From: Hofstenia miamia
Taxonomy: Eukaryota > Xenacoelomorpha > Acoela > Hofsteniidae
DNA length: 64,000 bases
Assembly (NCBI GenBank): GCA_900660155.1
Contig: CABFPE010000246.1
Coordinates: forward strand, 382,619-446,618
Direction: 5' to 3'
Shown: positions 47,344 to 59,084 of the stretch, piece after piece
Layout: each line of letters opens with the position of its first letter
How positions within the stretch are numbered: the first letter of the stretch is position 1
Notes under the pieces: generated by a model
Seen by the model: only the letters and a program-made list of their open reading frames with translations
Database searches by the model: none
What the model was told of the DNA's origin: nothing
Position numbers and translations under genes: made by a program

Positions 47344-47907
47344 TGTAGCATAATCCAAAGTATAATGCTGCTAAGAAGAGAAGATCAGATGATTAGTCAG
47401 TATTAAGATTGAATTATGATTTATTGATTAAAAACAATTTAATTTTAATTATCATCATTATTTTTGTAAATGCAACTAAGAAACAAAATAGCAAATTAGT
47501 ACTTGTCAACAAATAATTTGACTAAACAAAGGGGGTGAAATTGCTTCGATTATTTTTAGCCATTTTGTCAGATGAACTAAATTCAAATTTCAAACAACAG
47601 GTACTTTTTGAATTATAGTATATTTAGAGTGGAATTGAATTTGGAAACCTGTTGAAGTAAATTCTTCAGAAATCTTATTCTTAGATTTAACTTGGTCTGC
47701 TTATTATTAATCAATGTCAAGCTAAATGGTAAATGCAGTAGTAATGGCTTGGGCACACATTGGGAGTGATTCAAGGGTCCTTGATTCAAGCCATGAACCT
47801 GCATTTAGGTTAGGTGTACAAATAGGAGTTTTCCTCTGTTTAGCTGACTATCAATTCATTTGTTTACATGTATTAAATAATTGATATCAGAGATAGGAAA
47901 TACCGTA

Positions 47908-48697
47908 TGTTAGAGCTGTGCGTCCCAATATACTTTAACCGAATTTTAACAGCTTTTAACCAGATCATTAACAATTAGCATCATATTTAAGTGAAAATGA
48001 AAAATATATTATATTTTTCAAAATGAAATTGGTCTATTCTTGTGTTAATATAAAATTTATATATATATATATATACAGGCTTGTTCAATATCATAACAAA
48101 TTTGTCAATTTTGAAGAATTATATAGCAGATTTCTCGTGATTAATAGGCTATGCTGCTTATATCCATCTTGAATTTGAAATTTGCTCTTCAACATTCTCA
48201 TAATGATAAATATGCAAAGTTTGTAATTCGGTCGATAAATATTACTCTTAGATTATGGTGAAGTTAAAATATATTCTAAGATATACATATATGTATCACC
48301 TTCGTGTTTTTAGATGTGAAATTTTCATAAAGCAAAGCAAACAATGAGATAGAATAATAAATTTAGAACTTTTTGAATGATTTTGTCTATTTGAAGTATA
48401 ATAAACAATAAAAACGCGAATTTAAACATGTTGGAGTCAATGCATCATTTTCTCTTAAATTTGATAACTTTTTTCAAATATTGCTATTCCGTAATTGGAT
48501 GGCAAAATGTAGAATAGGACTAGAATGACAACAAGAAGGAATCCTTGCAGTCTTTGTCACAATGTCTATGGTTTTGTAACAATGCAATCATTGTAATAAA
48601 TAAATTTTGAACGTCAAAAATAGAATAATTTATCCGGATTTTAACGTGATTAACCGGACCGGACCGATTTTAACCTGACCGGATCTAGCACTACAGT
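47908..48697. mobile_element. Short non-autonomous hAT element
   Basis: Flanked by a perfect 8-bp duplication ATACCGTA (47900-47907 and 48698-48705), the hAT signature. The ends (TGTTAGAGCTGTGCGTCC and the complement of CTAGCACTACAGT) are imperfect inverted repeats. Subterminal copies of AACCG...ATTTTAAC occur near both ends. About 790 bp with no transposase. Confidence 0.75.
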
Positions 48698-48705
48698 ATA
48701 CCGTA

Positions 48706-48992
48706 CCATTATCATTATCATACCGTTTGTAGAAATCACATATGACCGAAGCCTACTTTGAAACTATATGAAATCTCGGATCTTTGTGCTCTACAAGCAT
48801 GTTGAAGGATATGACATTCTTTACCACCATTCGAAGCGTCGAAATACTAGAGTGGGCTGATCATTGCGGGAGAGAGGTTACTATAAAAATTTATTGGCAG
48901 GACACATCTTAGCAGAAGTTGGTATTTGAGAATTGCGCTCTGTGACTCGGAGAGCTGTTGTGTCAGTGCTATGTAACGCACTTTAGTATGCG
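48706..48992. other. CpG-containing sequence ending at an N
   Basis: Unrecognised, probably unique DNA. Its last 47 or so bases (from ACTCGGAGAGCTG to TATGCG) recur at 50056, so the true continuation is probably 50104 onward. Confidence 0.75.
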
Positions 48993-49400
48993 NAAGCAGC
49001 TAGTGACATTGCCAGGTTGTGAAGCATCATAATTACACATTACAAATTGAGTTTAAGTTGGTTACAAACAGCATTGAGAGCTGCACTGAGCTAGGATAGG
49101 GAAAACATAAGTACTTTGATGGGCTGAGACTTGGAGCTACTTGATTGATGATGGAGGCACATGTGGATTGATTCAGAGATCAGAGTCAGCTGGAGGCCAT
49201 AGCCAAATCACAGAGAAGAACTGCGATAGTGGTATACCTAAACAGTATCAAGTTTCTTTAAGTTAAACAAAGGTTAATGATAATGTATCTCATGTCAGAG
49301 TAAAAAGTTAACATCAGTACATCCCTACCCACATATAATGGGGAACAATGATTTAAAAGAATAATTTACTCTCTGTTAAAGCTTGGTAGCAGATGCTACA

Positions 49401-49834
49401 CAACTATAGTTAACAACCAAAAAGATATTTAAGAGGAAATTAGTGAGCATGGAAAAAATAAGGAAACTAATTACTGACAAGAATGTGCAACAAATCATTG
49501 AAGAGAAAATGGAAAGATACAAGAGAGAAAGTCTGCAATGTACATTCACAAAAATAATCAAGAGCACTGAGATGATGAAAAAGGGTGGAAAAACAGAACC
49601 TGTCAAAGTATATAAAATGGTAACAAAAAAAGAGGCAAGAATAGAAAAAGTCAAAAGAAATAATGTTGAGGAATGATAATCATGAAAGAGTATACATGGA
49701 GGGGATGATAACTCCCTACCAACTATATATGAAAGGAAAACCCATAAACATACAAATGAAAGATTTAAGAAACAAAATTGAAAGCCATGTGACCAAAGTG
49801 ACAATACTCTTCTCAGAAGTAAATGATATGGTAT
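49401..49834 (+). pseudogene. ORF3 of the family-C element, second part
   Basis: Continues the ORF3 of 47343 after the solo LTR. A Lys/Glu-rich piece (49443-49676) is followed by broken frames. It ends at GTAT, the target duplication of the next insertion. Confidence 0.6.
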
Positions 49835-51348
49835 TGTAGAGTCACTCAGGGCCTTTCTTTTATTTTGTTTCAATTTTAGGCAAATTAATTCAGTGCTATT
49901 TAGTTAGTGATTTTATTGATTTGTAATCTTAAGTTTCAAACTTAATGATTGCCCCCTCAAGCTTTAGATTACATGTAATTGCTCAGTTAATTTGTGAGGG
50001 AAATGAACTTTTGTAAAAAACAGTAAATATTTACCTTCTTTTGTAATAAATAGGNACTCGGAGAGCTGTTGTGTCAGTGCTATGTAACGCACTTTAGTAT
50101 GCGGGCTTTCTACAGGTGATGCTATTAGACAAGCAGGCAAGGACAGGGCTGGATAAAATTGAGATTCCGGATAGAATCTATATTAGAAATTGAAGACTAA
50201 AACACTGAATACATCAACATTATATATTACAATAAATTTAGCAGTGCTGTAGAGTCATAAAAGTATATCCGCAAATTTTTTTGACAAAAGATGTAAAGTG
50301 CTTTAGAACGATTTCAAAAGTTGTTGCTTGTCTCTTTTGCAAGAACACATTTCGATCACAACTTGTTGTTGACGTGCTTGTCATTCCTGCAACCAGTTCT
50401 AACAAAAATAAATTTAGATTTTGCTTAATCCTACTAATCCTAGGTGGAGCCCATTGTGCTTCACCGCCTGTTTTTGTTACTGGTACTCATTAATTGGTGG
50501 GTGGATTGGGTCAATTTTATGACTTTTTGTCAAATTTTACATTGGATAAGAAACTATTAAGCAACTTAAAGCTCAGTATATTTTTTTGCAAGCTTTCCCC
50601 AATTGTTAACAAATTTCGTGATGTCATCACATGACAAAAANGAAATGAACTTTTGTAAAAAACAGTAAATATTTACCTTCTTTTGTAATAAATAGGGAAC
50701 TTGATTGTAAGCAAATGTCAAATAAATTTTGTTCTCACTGGATAATGTTTGCTTTTTTATTATTTTATATTTTACTAACCATTTTAGCTCTGGTATGAAT
50801 TTTATAATAATGAAATTGTAATGTTCTGGTAATAATGTGGGAGGAACTCCACTGTGCCTGGGGTGATAACTTGCTCCATGACAGATGTGAGCCCATATTG
50901 TGGTCACTTTAGGCTACATATAGGCATAGGCAATAAAAGAACTACAACATCTATTGATTGAACATGCACAAATTATGACACAATGCAAATATACTATGCT
51001 GTTTGCATACATGAATATGTTGTAACTACATGTTATTTAATATCTTATTACATGAGCTGAGAAGATAAACACTGAGATAAATTATTTGTATTGAGCTAGA
51101 AATTAAAACTTGAGAGACACAATTAGCACCTTGGATTTGTAAGGATGGATTCTAATGGCTTGGCTTCAGTGAGATGCTGTGTGAATTGGTTGCTACTTTA
51201 ACCATCTTGGAATTTCTTTTTTCTACAATGAAATTGGCGAATTATCAATCTTCATTTGTTTTGTTGGAGCATGGGATGCTCTCAGTGATGGTAATCTTCT
51301 ACAACCTTTGTACCACTTGAGCTGCTAGATGCACCCAGTGATTCTACA
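49835..51348 (+). mobile_element. Solo LTR, family A, inserted in ORF3
   Basis: Starts TGTAGAGTCACTCAGGG and ends GATTCTACA, flanked by GTAT (49831-49834 and 51349-51352). The LTR itself is 49835-50054 plus 50697-51348. The stretch 50055-50696 between is a misplaced contig plus a 55-bp re-read of the LTR. Confidence 0.87.
50055..50696. other. Misplaced contig bounded by single N characters
   Basis: Bases 50056-50103 repeat the end of the contig that stops at 48992. Bases 50642-50696 repeat 49999-50054. So 50104-50640 does not belong inside this LTR. The piece itself is CpG-containing and includes a 70-codon open frame (50281-50493) that I do not recognise. Confidence 0.88.
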
Positions 51349-51352
51349 GTAT

Positions 51353-51703
51353 GTATGGATATCTGGGATAAAAAATTTCATTATTACAACATTACAAAAA
51401 GAGTGGAAATAATCACAATGATGTGAATCATTGCAGAGGTAAGAGATAACATTAGCTTTTTTCTCTAGACATGGTGAATACACAAAGTCTGAGAAAAGTC
51501 TTCACTTTTTTCTATCTGGAAACAGCAATATCAGAGGATTTAGCACATACAAGCAGAGCTGATTCTCAAATGACACATATGATTGGAATAAAAGGAATTC
51601 ACTTATACCAAAAATACTATTAAATATTCTCAAGGAAATGAATGAACTAAGGGTGATCACACCCATTTCAGAGAACATCAAGGAAGTGAAATTTCTGAAG
51701 TAC
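51353..51703 (+). pseudogene. ORF3 of the family-C element, third part
   Basis: Resumes ORF3 after the family-A LTR. The RVEIITMM block near 51400 matches QIEIITML of the 17729 element and RIEIITMM of element D. Broken by stops. Confidence 0.62.
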
Positions 51704-52771
51704 TGTAACATCCTCTACCAGGCATTATTACCATTTGTCCTTTGTTAATCTATAACATTGGTTGTATATTTGCAGATAGGGATGTACTAACCATCTATAT
51801 TGATTAGCTTTTGTACATCTCTCTTAATACAACATAACTAGAATTAGCTATTTGCTATTTAGGTGACAAAGCCATACAGCACTTTCTCCAACAATTGATA
51901 ATGGGTATCTGCCCAAAGCTGATCTCTACATCCAGTTTCAATTGTTCACCAAGAATCCAATTGGTTGAGTTCCACCTCTCAGCTCAATGATGTAACTTAT
52001 GTGTACCCTTTCCTAGCTCAGTGTATACTCAAGACAAGAAACAACTTGACTTAATCTCTATTTTGTAAAAGTGTTTCATGAATATGCAACCAGACTTGTT
52101 ACTAGCTGCATTATTAATATTACATACAGCCATTACCAAAATATATTGGCTTTATTAATTAGCTTGATAAATGGCAGCTTCCTAACCTACATTTAATAAT
52201 TAATACATGCTCAGTCACTTTATTGGTCATGCTATAGTCATTAATTTGGATCTGAAGTATTACAGATATAACTCCTAGGTTTCAGTCATCCAACTGTATT
52301 TCAAATCTATTATAATTAATGCATGTACTAAATGATTGATAGTCAACTAAATGAGAGAAAAACCCCTATACCTAACATAAGTGCACTTTCATGATCTGGC
52401 ACAAAGACCCTAGAATTGATCTCATGGTGGATCCAGACCAAATCAAATTCTTTATCAATAGTTACAGTGAGTTGAATCTATTTATAGTAATTATGAAAAA
52501 GTACCTGTTGATTTCGAATTTAAACTTTTCATCAGCCAATATTCCAGCTAAAAATAATTGAAGAAACTTTGCCCCCTCAGTTTTGCAAAAAGTATTATTA
52601 TCAACAGATACTAATCTCTCATAGTTGACACTTATTTTTACTTGGTTGCATAACACAAATTAATCTAAACTGATTGTATCATTTTACAATATTTCTAATC
52701 ATAATTCTTCTTCAATCTTATTCTCTTTCTGATTTGACGTTAGCAGCTTAGTTGATTTGGATGATGCTATA
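51704..52771 (-). mobile_element. Solo LTR, family C, reverse orientation
   Basis: Starts TGTAACATCCTCTACC and ends GATGATGCTATA, with a 4-bp duplication GTAC on both sides (51700-51703 and 52772-52775). Collinear in reverse with 52944-54077. Confidence 0.85.
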
Positions 52772-52775
52772 GTAC

Positions 52776-52943
52776 ACCAATACCATAACAACAGAGAGAG
52801 AGGCAGTACTCAAAACGACAAAACATATGGAGTTCAAAAAAACAAACTGGGATGATCAGCAAGTGGAGTCAATAATATGGAAACAGACACATTGGTATGT
52901 GGAGAATGGGCAGTGCTAAAAATAATGCAAGCTGAGTTGGGCA
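52776..52943 (+). pseudogene. ORF3 C-terminus and polypurine region of the family-C element
   Basis: The translation has a Trp-Asp-Asp block (KTNWDDQQVES) matching SSWDDILEVE near the end of ORF3 in the 17729 element. It ends in GTTGGGCA against the 3' LTR, where the other element has ATGGGGGCA. Confidence 0.58.
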
Positions 52944-54077
52944 TGTAGCATAATCCAAAGCAAATTAAGCTGCTAAAGAAAATAGTCTGTCAAGAAGAAC
53001 AAAGATTGAACTTAAATGTGATTAAAAATAAATTAGAAAAATTAATTATCATCTTAGATTAATTTTGTATTATGCAACTAAGAATTATCAGTGAAAATAT
53101 TATAATTATTATTTGTTGATTCTACTAATTTGGCAAAATAATTGGGCAAATTCACTTCCATTATTTTTAGTCATCTTGCAGATGAACTATTTGAAATTTG
53201 AAATCAGCAGGTACTTTTTGAATTAACTATAAATAGAGCAAAATTTATTCTAACAATTGTTGAAGAAAATACATAGGAATTCTTATCTTCAGTTTGATTA
53301 CATTTTTGTTATTAATTATGATGTTCAGCTAAATGGTTGGTGTTCAGTAGGGGTGAGGTTCCAATATTGGAATGATTCTAGGTTCCTTGTTCCAAGCCCT
53401 GAAGCTGCACTTAAGTTAGGGTTACAATTAGGAGTTTTTTGCCCATTTAGCTAACTATCAATCCTTTCTTACATGTACAGACAATAATGAATTTGATATA
53501 TGGCTAGTAAGCCAAACATAGGTTTTTTTTTATATTAGATTAGATCCAAATTAATGACTATAACATAACTGATAATGTGGCCTTGTATGTATAAATTATT
53601 ACATGTAGGTTAGGAAGCTGCTATCTATATATTATATTTAAACAAAGCCAATATATTTCAGTAATGGCTAATTACATAATTAATTAAGCAGCTAGTAACA
53701 ATCAAGGTTGCAAGTATATAGTACACTTTACAAATTGAAACTAAGTCAAGTTGTGCTGAGCCTTGAGTAAGCACTGAGCTAGGATAGGGTACACATAAGT
53801 TAATTCACTCAGCTGAGAGGTGGAACTCATTCATTGGAAATACAAAGTAGTGGTTGTTGCTTGATTTGGAGATCACCATTAACAGTTGGCAAGGATGCTG
53901 CAAGCCTTCATCACCTAAATAGTTTTTGTCATGCTATCCATTAATTATAGTTATTGGAGTTTGATAATATAGAAGCTAAGCAGTTTAGTATTAGTACATT
54001 TCTACCCACTAGTATACTATACTGATTATAGTAGCATAATGGAGAAATTGGATATCAAACCTAGTAGAAGATGCTAC
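52944..54077 (+). repeat. 3' LTR of the family-C element
   Basis: 1,134 bp, TGTAGCATAATCC to AGATGCTAC (final A missing), followed by TCAT. Closest in sequence to the 5' LTR at 34311. Confidence 0.82.
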
Positions 54078-54081
54078 TCAT

Positions 54082-54600
54082 TCATAGTCCATTTGTATCA
54101 TTAAATAGTTAGATGTTTTAATAGCAATCACTAATTTAATAATGGATTAATATCTATTGATCAATCTTAGTAGGAACTTTTAATGTCCATTGGTAAAGTC
54201 ACCACCACTATTGCCTTGTAGAAATTTAGCTATCTAATGTCATTATTAAATCCAATTTATTATGTATAATTACAGAACAAGTAAACTTCACTAAAAGTTT
54301 ATATATACTGATTGTTATTACATTTTAGTTTTTCATTATGACAATTTCTGGTATACTATAAAAATACTAAAATCTCTTACAAGTCTTTTTAAAGCAATAT
54401 TCAATAATTTCACAATTGATTATAAATTTATATTTCTGTTTTGCCTGATTTTGTTCAAAAACCAAGCAACTGACTTTTAGCACAACTATTTTTTTGATGT
54501 ACTTTTTTTGACCTGTTTTTACAATCCTTATCATTAATAAATTGTGTACAAAGAAAAAAGTTTGAAATAAAAATTTTTGTTATATTGCACCTCTAATAGG
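54082..54600. other. AT-rich spacer
   Basis: No feature supported; it lies between the family-C element and the resumed gag of element D. Confidence 0.45.
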
Positions 54601-54615
54601 TGCTTTCTACCTTAG

Positions 54616-55070
54616 GTGAGGCTAACAAGAATGCCTTTCCATTTGCATTCTGTCACAGGAAACTATAGTAAATATGATCTTTTTTCACATATCTGTAAAG
54701 GATTACCAGATGAACTGAAATGCACATTTCTACTGAAAGTTAATGCAGAAGATCCTTTGAAGACACGGATAAGTAAGGCCTTGTCACTAAACATCACACT
54801 GGAAAATATCAATGTGACTAAAGAGAAGGTGACAATAAAAAACCTGAGAATGACACAAAGGAACATCACATTGAAAACAGAGATGGCAGAGGAAATAAAC
54901 TAAAGATAGGAAGACCATGCCAGTAATAATAAGTGTGAAAGCTAAAGATGGCACTGTAAAAGCACTGTGAAAGACCAAACACAATGTCACAAATGTGGTC
55001 TGAAATGTCATAAAAAATTGAGACTCTGCAGATGGATAAATTTGATGCCTGATTGTGAATGCTCCTCTAA
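54616..55070 (+). pseudogene. gag C-terminal part of element D
   Basis: The open piece 54616-54903 matches the end of the capsid region of the other gags (NYSKYDLFSHICKGLPDEL). A zinc knuckle (CHKCGLKCHKKLRLC) lies near 54981-55025. This is the order expected to follow the gag fragment at 32100-32880. Confidence 0.75.
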
Positions 55071-55139
55071 CAAAAAATTATTTATCCAATATAGAGGAAC
55101 TATAAGAGTTTGCAGAAGCAGCCACAGAAGGAGAAGATC

Positions 55140-55960
55140 ATGTAAACTAAAGGGACCACCACCTCCTACAAACACAGCACCCATCTTGGTATTGACAAAC
55201 CTGTCAGAAGCCAACATAATACATGCAATGATAAAAGGGGCAGTATTAGAGATTTTGGTCAATATGGGCACTGCAATATCAGTGATCACAGATGAGTGTG
55301 CAAACAAATAAAAAGGAAAGTGAGGCACAGACTCATCAACACATCAGGAGACTATATGGATATCAAAGAAAGTCTAGAGAAAGTAAATGTGAAGATTGCA
55401 GGCTCAGTTTTTCTACATATGTTAATGGTGATCAACAAACAGAAACTCATTGCCATACAAAGTAATCTTGGGAAGTGATTTCCTGAAAAGCCACAACTGT
55501 ATAATCAATTTCCAGAACCAAACCATCAAAGTCCAGGAAGAGGTGCCATTGACATCAAGCAAAATCAAAACTGAGGAAACAGTTTGTTTCAAATTTAAGC
55601 AAAATGTGCAACTGCTAATGAACTTATAGAAATAGCATGAAATTGAGATGAAAGATACAGATAGAGACAGCATAGTGGTATACAATCACATAGGAATAAG
55701 TAATGGTGAACTTATGCATGGTAAATGATATAATGGGCAGGGTACTGACTATGAATTGCACAAACAGAATAATAAATCTTAAACTAGATGCAGTGATGAT
55801 ATTGGCGTGACCCTAAACCTAACCCTAGCCTGGTCAAAGCAATGGAAGAAACCCACAAGATAATAATGACAATGGACACACTAATAGGATTGCCAGTATT
55901 GTGAGTGCCAGAGCATATGAAGGAGGAGTATACCAAAATTCTATGGGAGCTGCTGGATAT
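55140..55960 (+). pseudogene. Protease and start of reverse transcriptase, element D
   Basis: The protease active-site region reads VNMGTAISVITDE near 55257 (Asp-Thr-Gly lost). The second Gly-rich motif (ILGSDFLKSHNC) is near 55465. RT begins near 55850 with the ETHKI, VPEHMKEEYTKIL block seen in the family-C copy. It then breaks off at about 55960; the rest of RT, RNase H and integrase are deleted. Confidence 0.75.
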
Positions 55961-55969
55961 AAAGCCTGC

Positions 55970-57430
55970 ATATCCTCAGTTAAAAATATAAATGTGATGG
56001 TCCAATATGAGAAACTCTACATAAGAATATTAAAAAAGGAAATCTTGATAGAAAACTCTCTCCCATGGAGACTGCAAATAGACTAGGCACATGCCTCATT
56101 TTGAGAAAATGAGAAAATATATGTGGGGCATCATGACCAACTTACACTTAAGACAGTTCACAAAGCAGCCCTGGATGACAAAGGAAATGATAATTAAAAG
56201 GAAACAGGCAAACACACAAGACATAGTACTAAGGATTGCAGAAACTAAAATTAATGTGAAATCCTGAACAACAATGCAATGACTATTCACAATGCTTCTT
56301 TGTCAAAATACTAATGCAAAAATGAAATATCAGTAGGGACAATAAGGATGAGATTGTCAACATAATTAAGATCATGCCCAAGACAATTAAAGACATTAAT
56401 GATGAGGAATTCTTGCTCAGTTCATTGGCAATCAAGATGTTACCAAAGACACAAAAAAGGAAAGACAGAGTGAATATCAAAACATGGAATGTACAGATAC
56501 CACAGCAGGCATTGCAGTGGATTGAAGCAAATGACAACAGATATCTGATTCTATTGATTAAACAGGAGAATGTCCAAAGATTAAGTAAGCCAGGATTAAC
56601 AACAAAGTTTTAGTAGGGAGTGCCAGAAAAGCAACTGTCCAGCAACAATTGGACTGGTAAATGCTGGAGCAACAGGGGTGACTGATAGAGTGTGAGAACA
56701 AATTATTAAGTGACAGCTATTGATATGCACACCTGTGCCAACAATGAAAATTACAATGATCATGCCAAAGGGAAGATTAACAATAAGCTGTTAATCAGAC
56801 TACCTATGCATGAAGAGAATACAAATGCTGAGGACTTGAAAAGGGCTGAAGGAATAACACAAGATCCCACATACATCAAGTTAAAGAAGCTAGCACTGGA
56901 GGGAGATAACTCAGAAGGAATATTCAAATGAGAGATCAGCTCATACAAATTATTTAAAGAAGGAAGACCTGTAAATGAGCAAATAGAAGTAACAAAGCAG
57001 GCAGTAGACATAACAAAAAAATCTTAATACTGCACACAGGCATAAAAGACATTTTATGGCAAGATCTATGGGAAAGGAATTACAAATTCTGTGATATCTT
57101 GAAGAGAATTGAAATCATTACCATGATGAGGGTGAACATAAATAACTAGATAAGAATGATAGAAACTGACATCAGAAAGAGCATAAATTTCTTTATCATG
57201 GAGATAGCCAACCCAATTAAATTGGCAAAGGTGTTCAAATTCTTTGACCCAGAATGCAAACTAGATATATTGCTAGCACATTCAGCAATAATTGATGCTC
57301 ATATGGCTATGATGATCACACTTAAAGGAATCTAGCTGTATAAAAAGTATTTTGATATATTCATGGAAAGACTAAAAAAACTATGCACCACAATCACAGT
57401 AAACACAGCACTACATGAATGAAGTATTTA
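55970..57430 (+). pseudogene. ORF3 of element D, partial
   Basis: Directly after the deletion the ORF3 similarity starts (KIYVG near 56112, matching KKYIWGA). It continues through open pieces 56374-56613 and 56710-56931, the RIEIITMM block near 57108 and the AMMITLKGI block near 57312. The best preserved stretch for comparison with 26541-27300. Function unknown. Confidence 0.68.
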
Positions 57431-57951
57431 AGTGCAAGGAGACTGAATCAACAGGAATGGAGATAATATTGAAACTAACAAAAAAGCTCAGTATTGGTTG
57501 ATACAATGAATAATTTATTCAACTGGAGAGAGTTGATAGTGAGCCCAACTGTTATTGTCTGTCTACTTTTGTTGCTTTAAGAGGTTAATCACAATGGCTA
57601 AAATTTCTCCATAATCTGATTGGCTAATATTTGACTGTTATTAGAAAAAAATATGCCTCAAGGTAGACAGCCAAAATGAGAAATTTTGTTACTAATATTC
57701 TACTCCATGGATTTTGGAAGTTTACTGCTCATTGAAAAGAACAATGCTAAAGGAAGATTTCATTTAAAAGGTTATAAAGCCAAAAACCAAAAAACTAAAA
57801 ATTCAAATTAACTAGATTCAAAAAACATAAAAAATTTGAAATTTTTTGTTGGGTTGGCCTACTTTGGCTGGGTATAGCTCAATCAATTTTTTTCCAATCT
57901 CAAAAATTTTTACATGAGTATTTGAACCATTGATCAAAGTCTATTGTGCAT

Positions 57952-58073
57952 ATAAATTTAACATAGTAAGCATTAATTGGCCAGAGTGCTGTTCAATTGA
58001 GTACCCTGCAGTGAATAATCAAACTTGATTGACCAGTACTATGGTCAATTACTGCTTACTATGTTAAGTTTAT
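57952..58073. repeat. Foldback repeat with 32-bp arms
   Basis: 57952-57983 and 58042-58073 are inverted repeats with three mismatches in 32 (core AACATAGTAAGCA / TGCTTACTATGTT). The loop also contains ATTGACCA...TGGTCAAT. Possibly a small foldback transposon. Confidence 0.75.
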
Positions 58074-58149
58074 CATTTTAATTGTTTTGTATTAGGCTAG
58101 GAATTTGTGATCAAGAGAATTGTGCTCTCAGTTAGTCAACTCAATATTG

Positions 58150-59067
58150 GCTATAGAAGAAGATTGATGAGGAGGTGTGTTTAGAAACTAGTTGGGTTTG
58201 AATTTCATGATTTCCGTATTTTTGACAATAAGAGTGGGTTGGTCTACACATTGTGGATTGTGGAAGTTATTCAAACAACTTTCAAAATTTTGTAGGTTTT
58301 TGTGATGCAGTTTTGTTGTTTGTACTTCCTGCTGTAATAGTTTGTTTTTGGATTCTTGGTGAAATTAGACAACCAGTGAGGTAAATGTTTTGCTCATTAC
58401 AATCTTCTACTTACTTTAGCAGGTTGATAATATGCTCAATAACTTTATAGCAATTGTTGTGCATAGCATGGATTTTGGCATGTAATTGTTTATTTTCATT
58501 TTTGGTTTCTTCCTAATATTTGAAGAGGGGTTGGTTATCCTTTTCCATCAACTTTTATTCTTGTAAAATTTTTTGTTTGTCCTCTTTTAAAATAGAGATT
58601 TTATTGAGGAGGTTTTGGTTGTGATAATGTATTAAATCAAAACATGTAAAATTCTCTATTTGAATATTTTTGATTTTTACCTATAGTTTTTGAATTTCAA
58701 TTTTGAAGGAGAGAATTATTTCAATGAGCTGTTCCTTTGAGAGGGAATATTAATGTGACTGAGGGGTTGGGTTACTCAATTCAGGGCTAGTAGGTTTCTG
58801 TTTCTGTCAAATGTTTGGCATATATTTCCATTGTGTTGCTGAGGATGCTTCATCAAGCACAATTTGACTAGTAACAAGCAGATATGTGTGGTTGGTGTAA
58901 TGATTTGCTGAGGACACAAAATGTTTGGTAGTGCTTTTTACTGTAATACCAATTGCAATTATGACAACCAGACTTCTCTTAGTAGAGTTCTGCTTCTTCC
59001 TGGTGGTTCTCTAGATGAATCCCATAACAGCAGTAAAGTTAATTTCAAACATTACTTGTACAATGGG
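58150..59067 (-). pseudogene. gag N-terminal fragment on the minus strand
   Basis: Read leftward from the primer site at 59084, the leader is followed by Ser/Pro-rich sequence (SPELSNPTPQS near 58780). Next is a Lys/Glu/Gln-rich helical stretch resembling the gag coiled coil of the family-C element. Stops and frameshifts throughout; it ends near 58150 without reaching the capsid domain. Confidence 0.5.
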
Positions 59068-59068
59068 T

Positions 59069-59084
59069 CCAGCTGTGGTTGCCA
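59069..59084 (-). other. Primer binding site of the minus-strand fragment
   Basis: On the minus strand, TGGCAACCACAGCTGG follows the LTR end ATTCTACA, as in the family-C element. Confidence 0.55.

Larger units (their letters stand above)
47344..49400 (+). mobile_element. Solo LTR, family C, inserted in ORF3
   Basis: It starts TGTAGCATAATCC and ends GATGCTACA, flanked by CAAC (47340-47343 and 49401-49404). The LTR proper is about 47344-47890 and 48994-49400. The middle holds foreign sequence with a hAT element and misplaced contig ends, and about 220 bp of LTR are missing there. Confidence 0.78.
34311..54077 (+). mobile_element. Full-length family-C LTR retrotransposon carrying nested insertions
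   Basis: The 5' LTR (34311-37905) and 3' LTR (52944-54077) are flanked by TCAT (34307-34310 and 54078-54081; the last base of the 3' LTR is lost). They resemble each other more than other family-C copies, for instance along 35200-35480 versus 53500-53790. Inside are gag, protease, RT, RNase H, integrase and ORF3 in the same order as in the 17729 element. Insertions inside it: a LINE, a MITE, two family-C LTRs on the plus strand, one on the minus strand, a family-A solo LTR and a hAT element. Confidence 0.8.

Noticed and set aside
51704..51723. TGTAACATCCTCTACCAGGC looks like an inverted repeat of LTR ends elsewhere, suggesting a DNA transposon with long terminal inverted repeats
   Set aside because: It is the family-C LTR end in reverse orientation; the LTR's own terminal inverted repeat is only TGTAGCAT/ATGCTACA.
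55808..55830. Telomere-like CCCTAAACCTAACCCTA
   Set aside because: Three degenerate units only, within a decayed RT region; similar CCTAAACCTAACC text occurs in the family-C LTR, so no interstitial telomere is implied.
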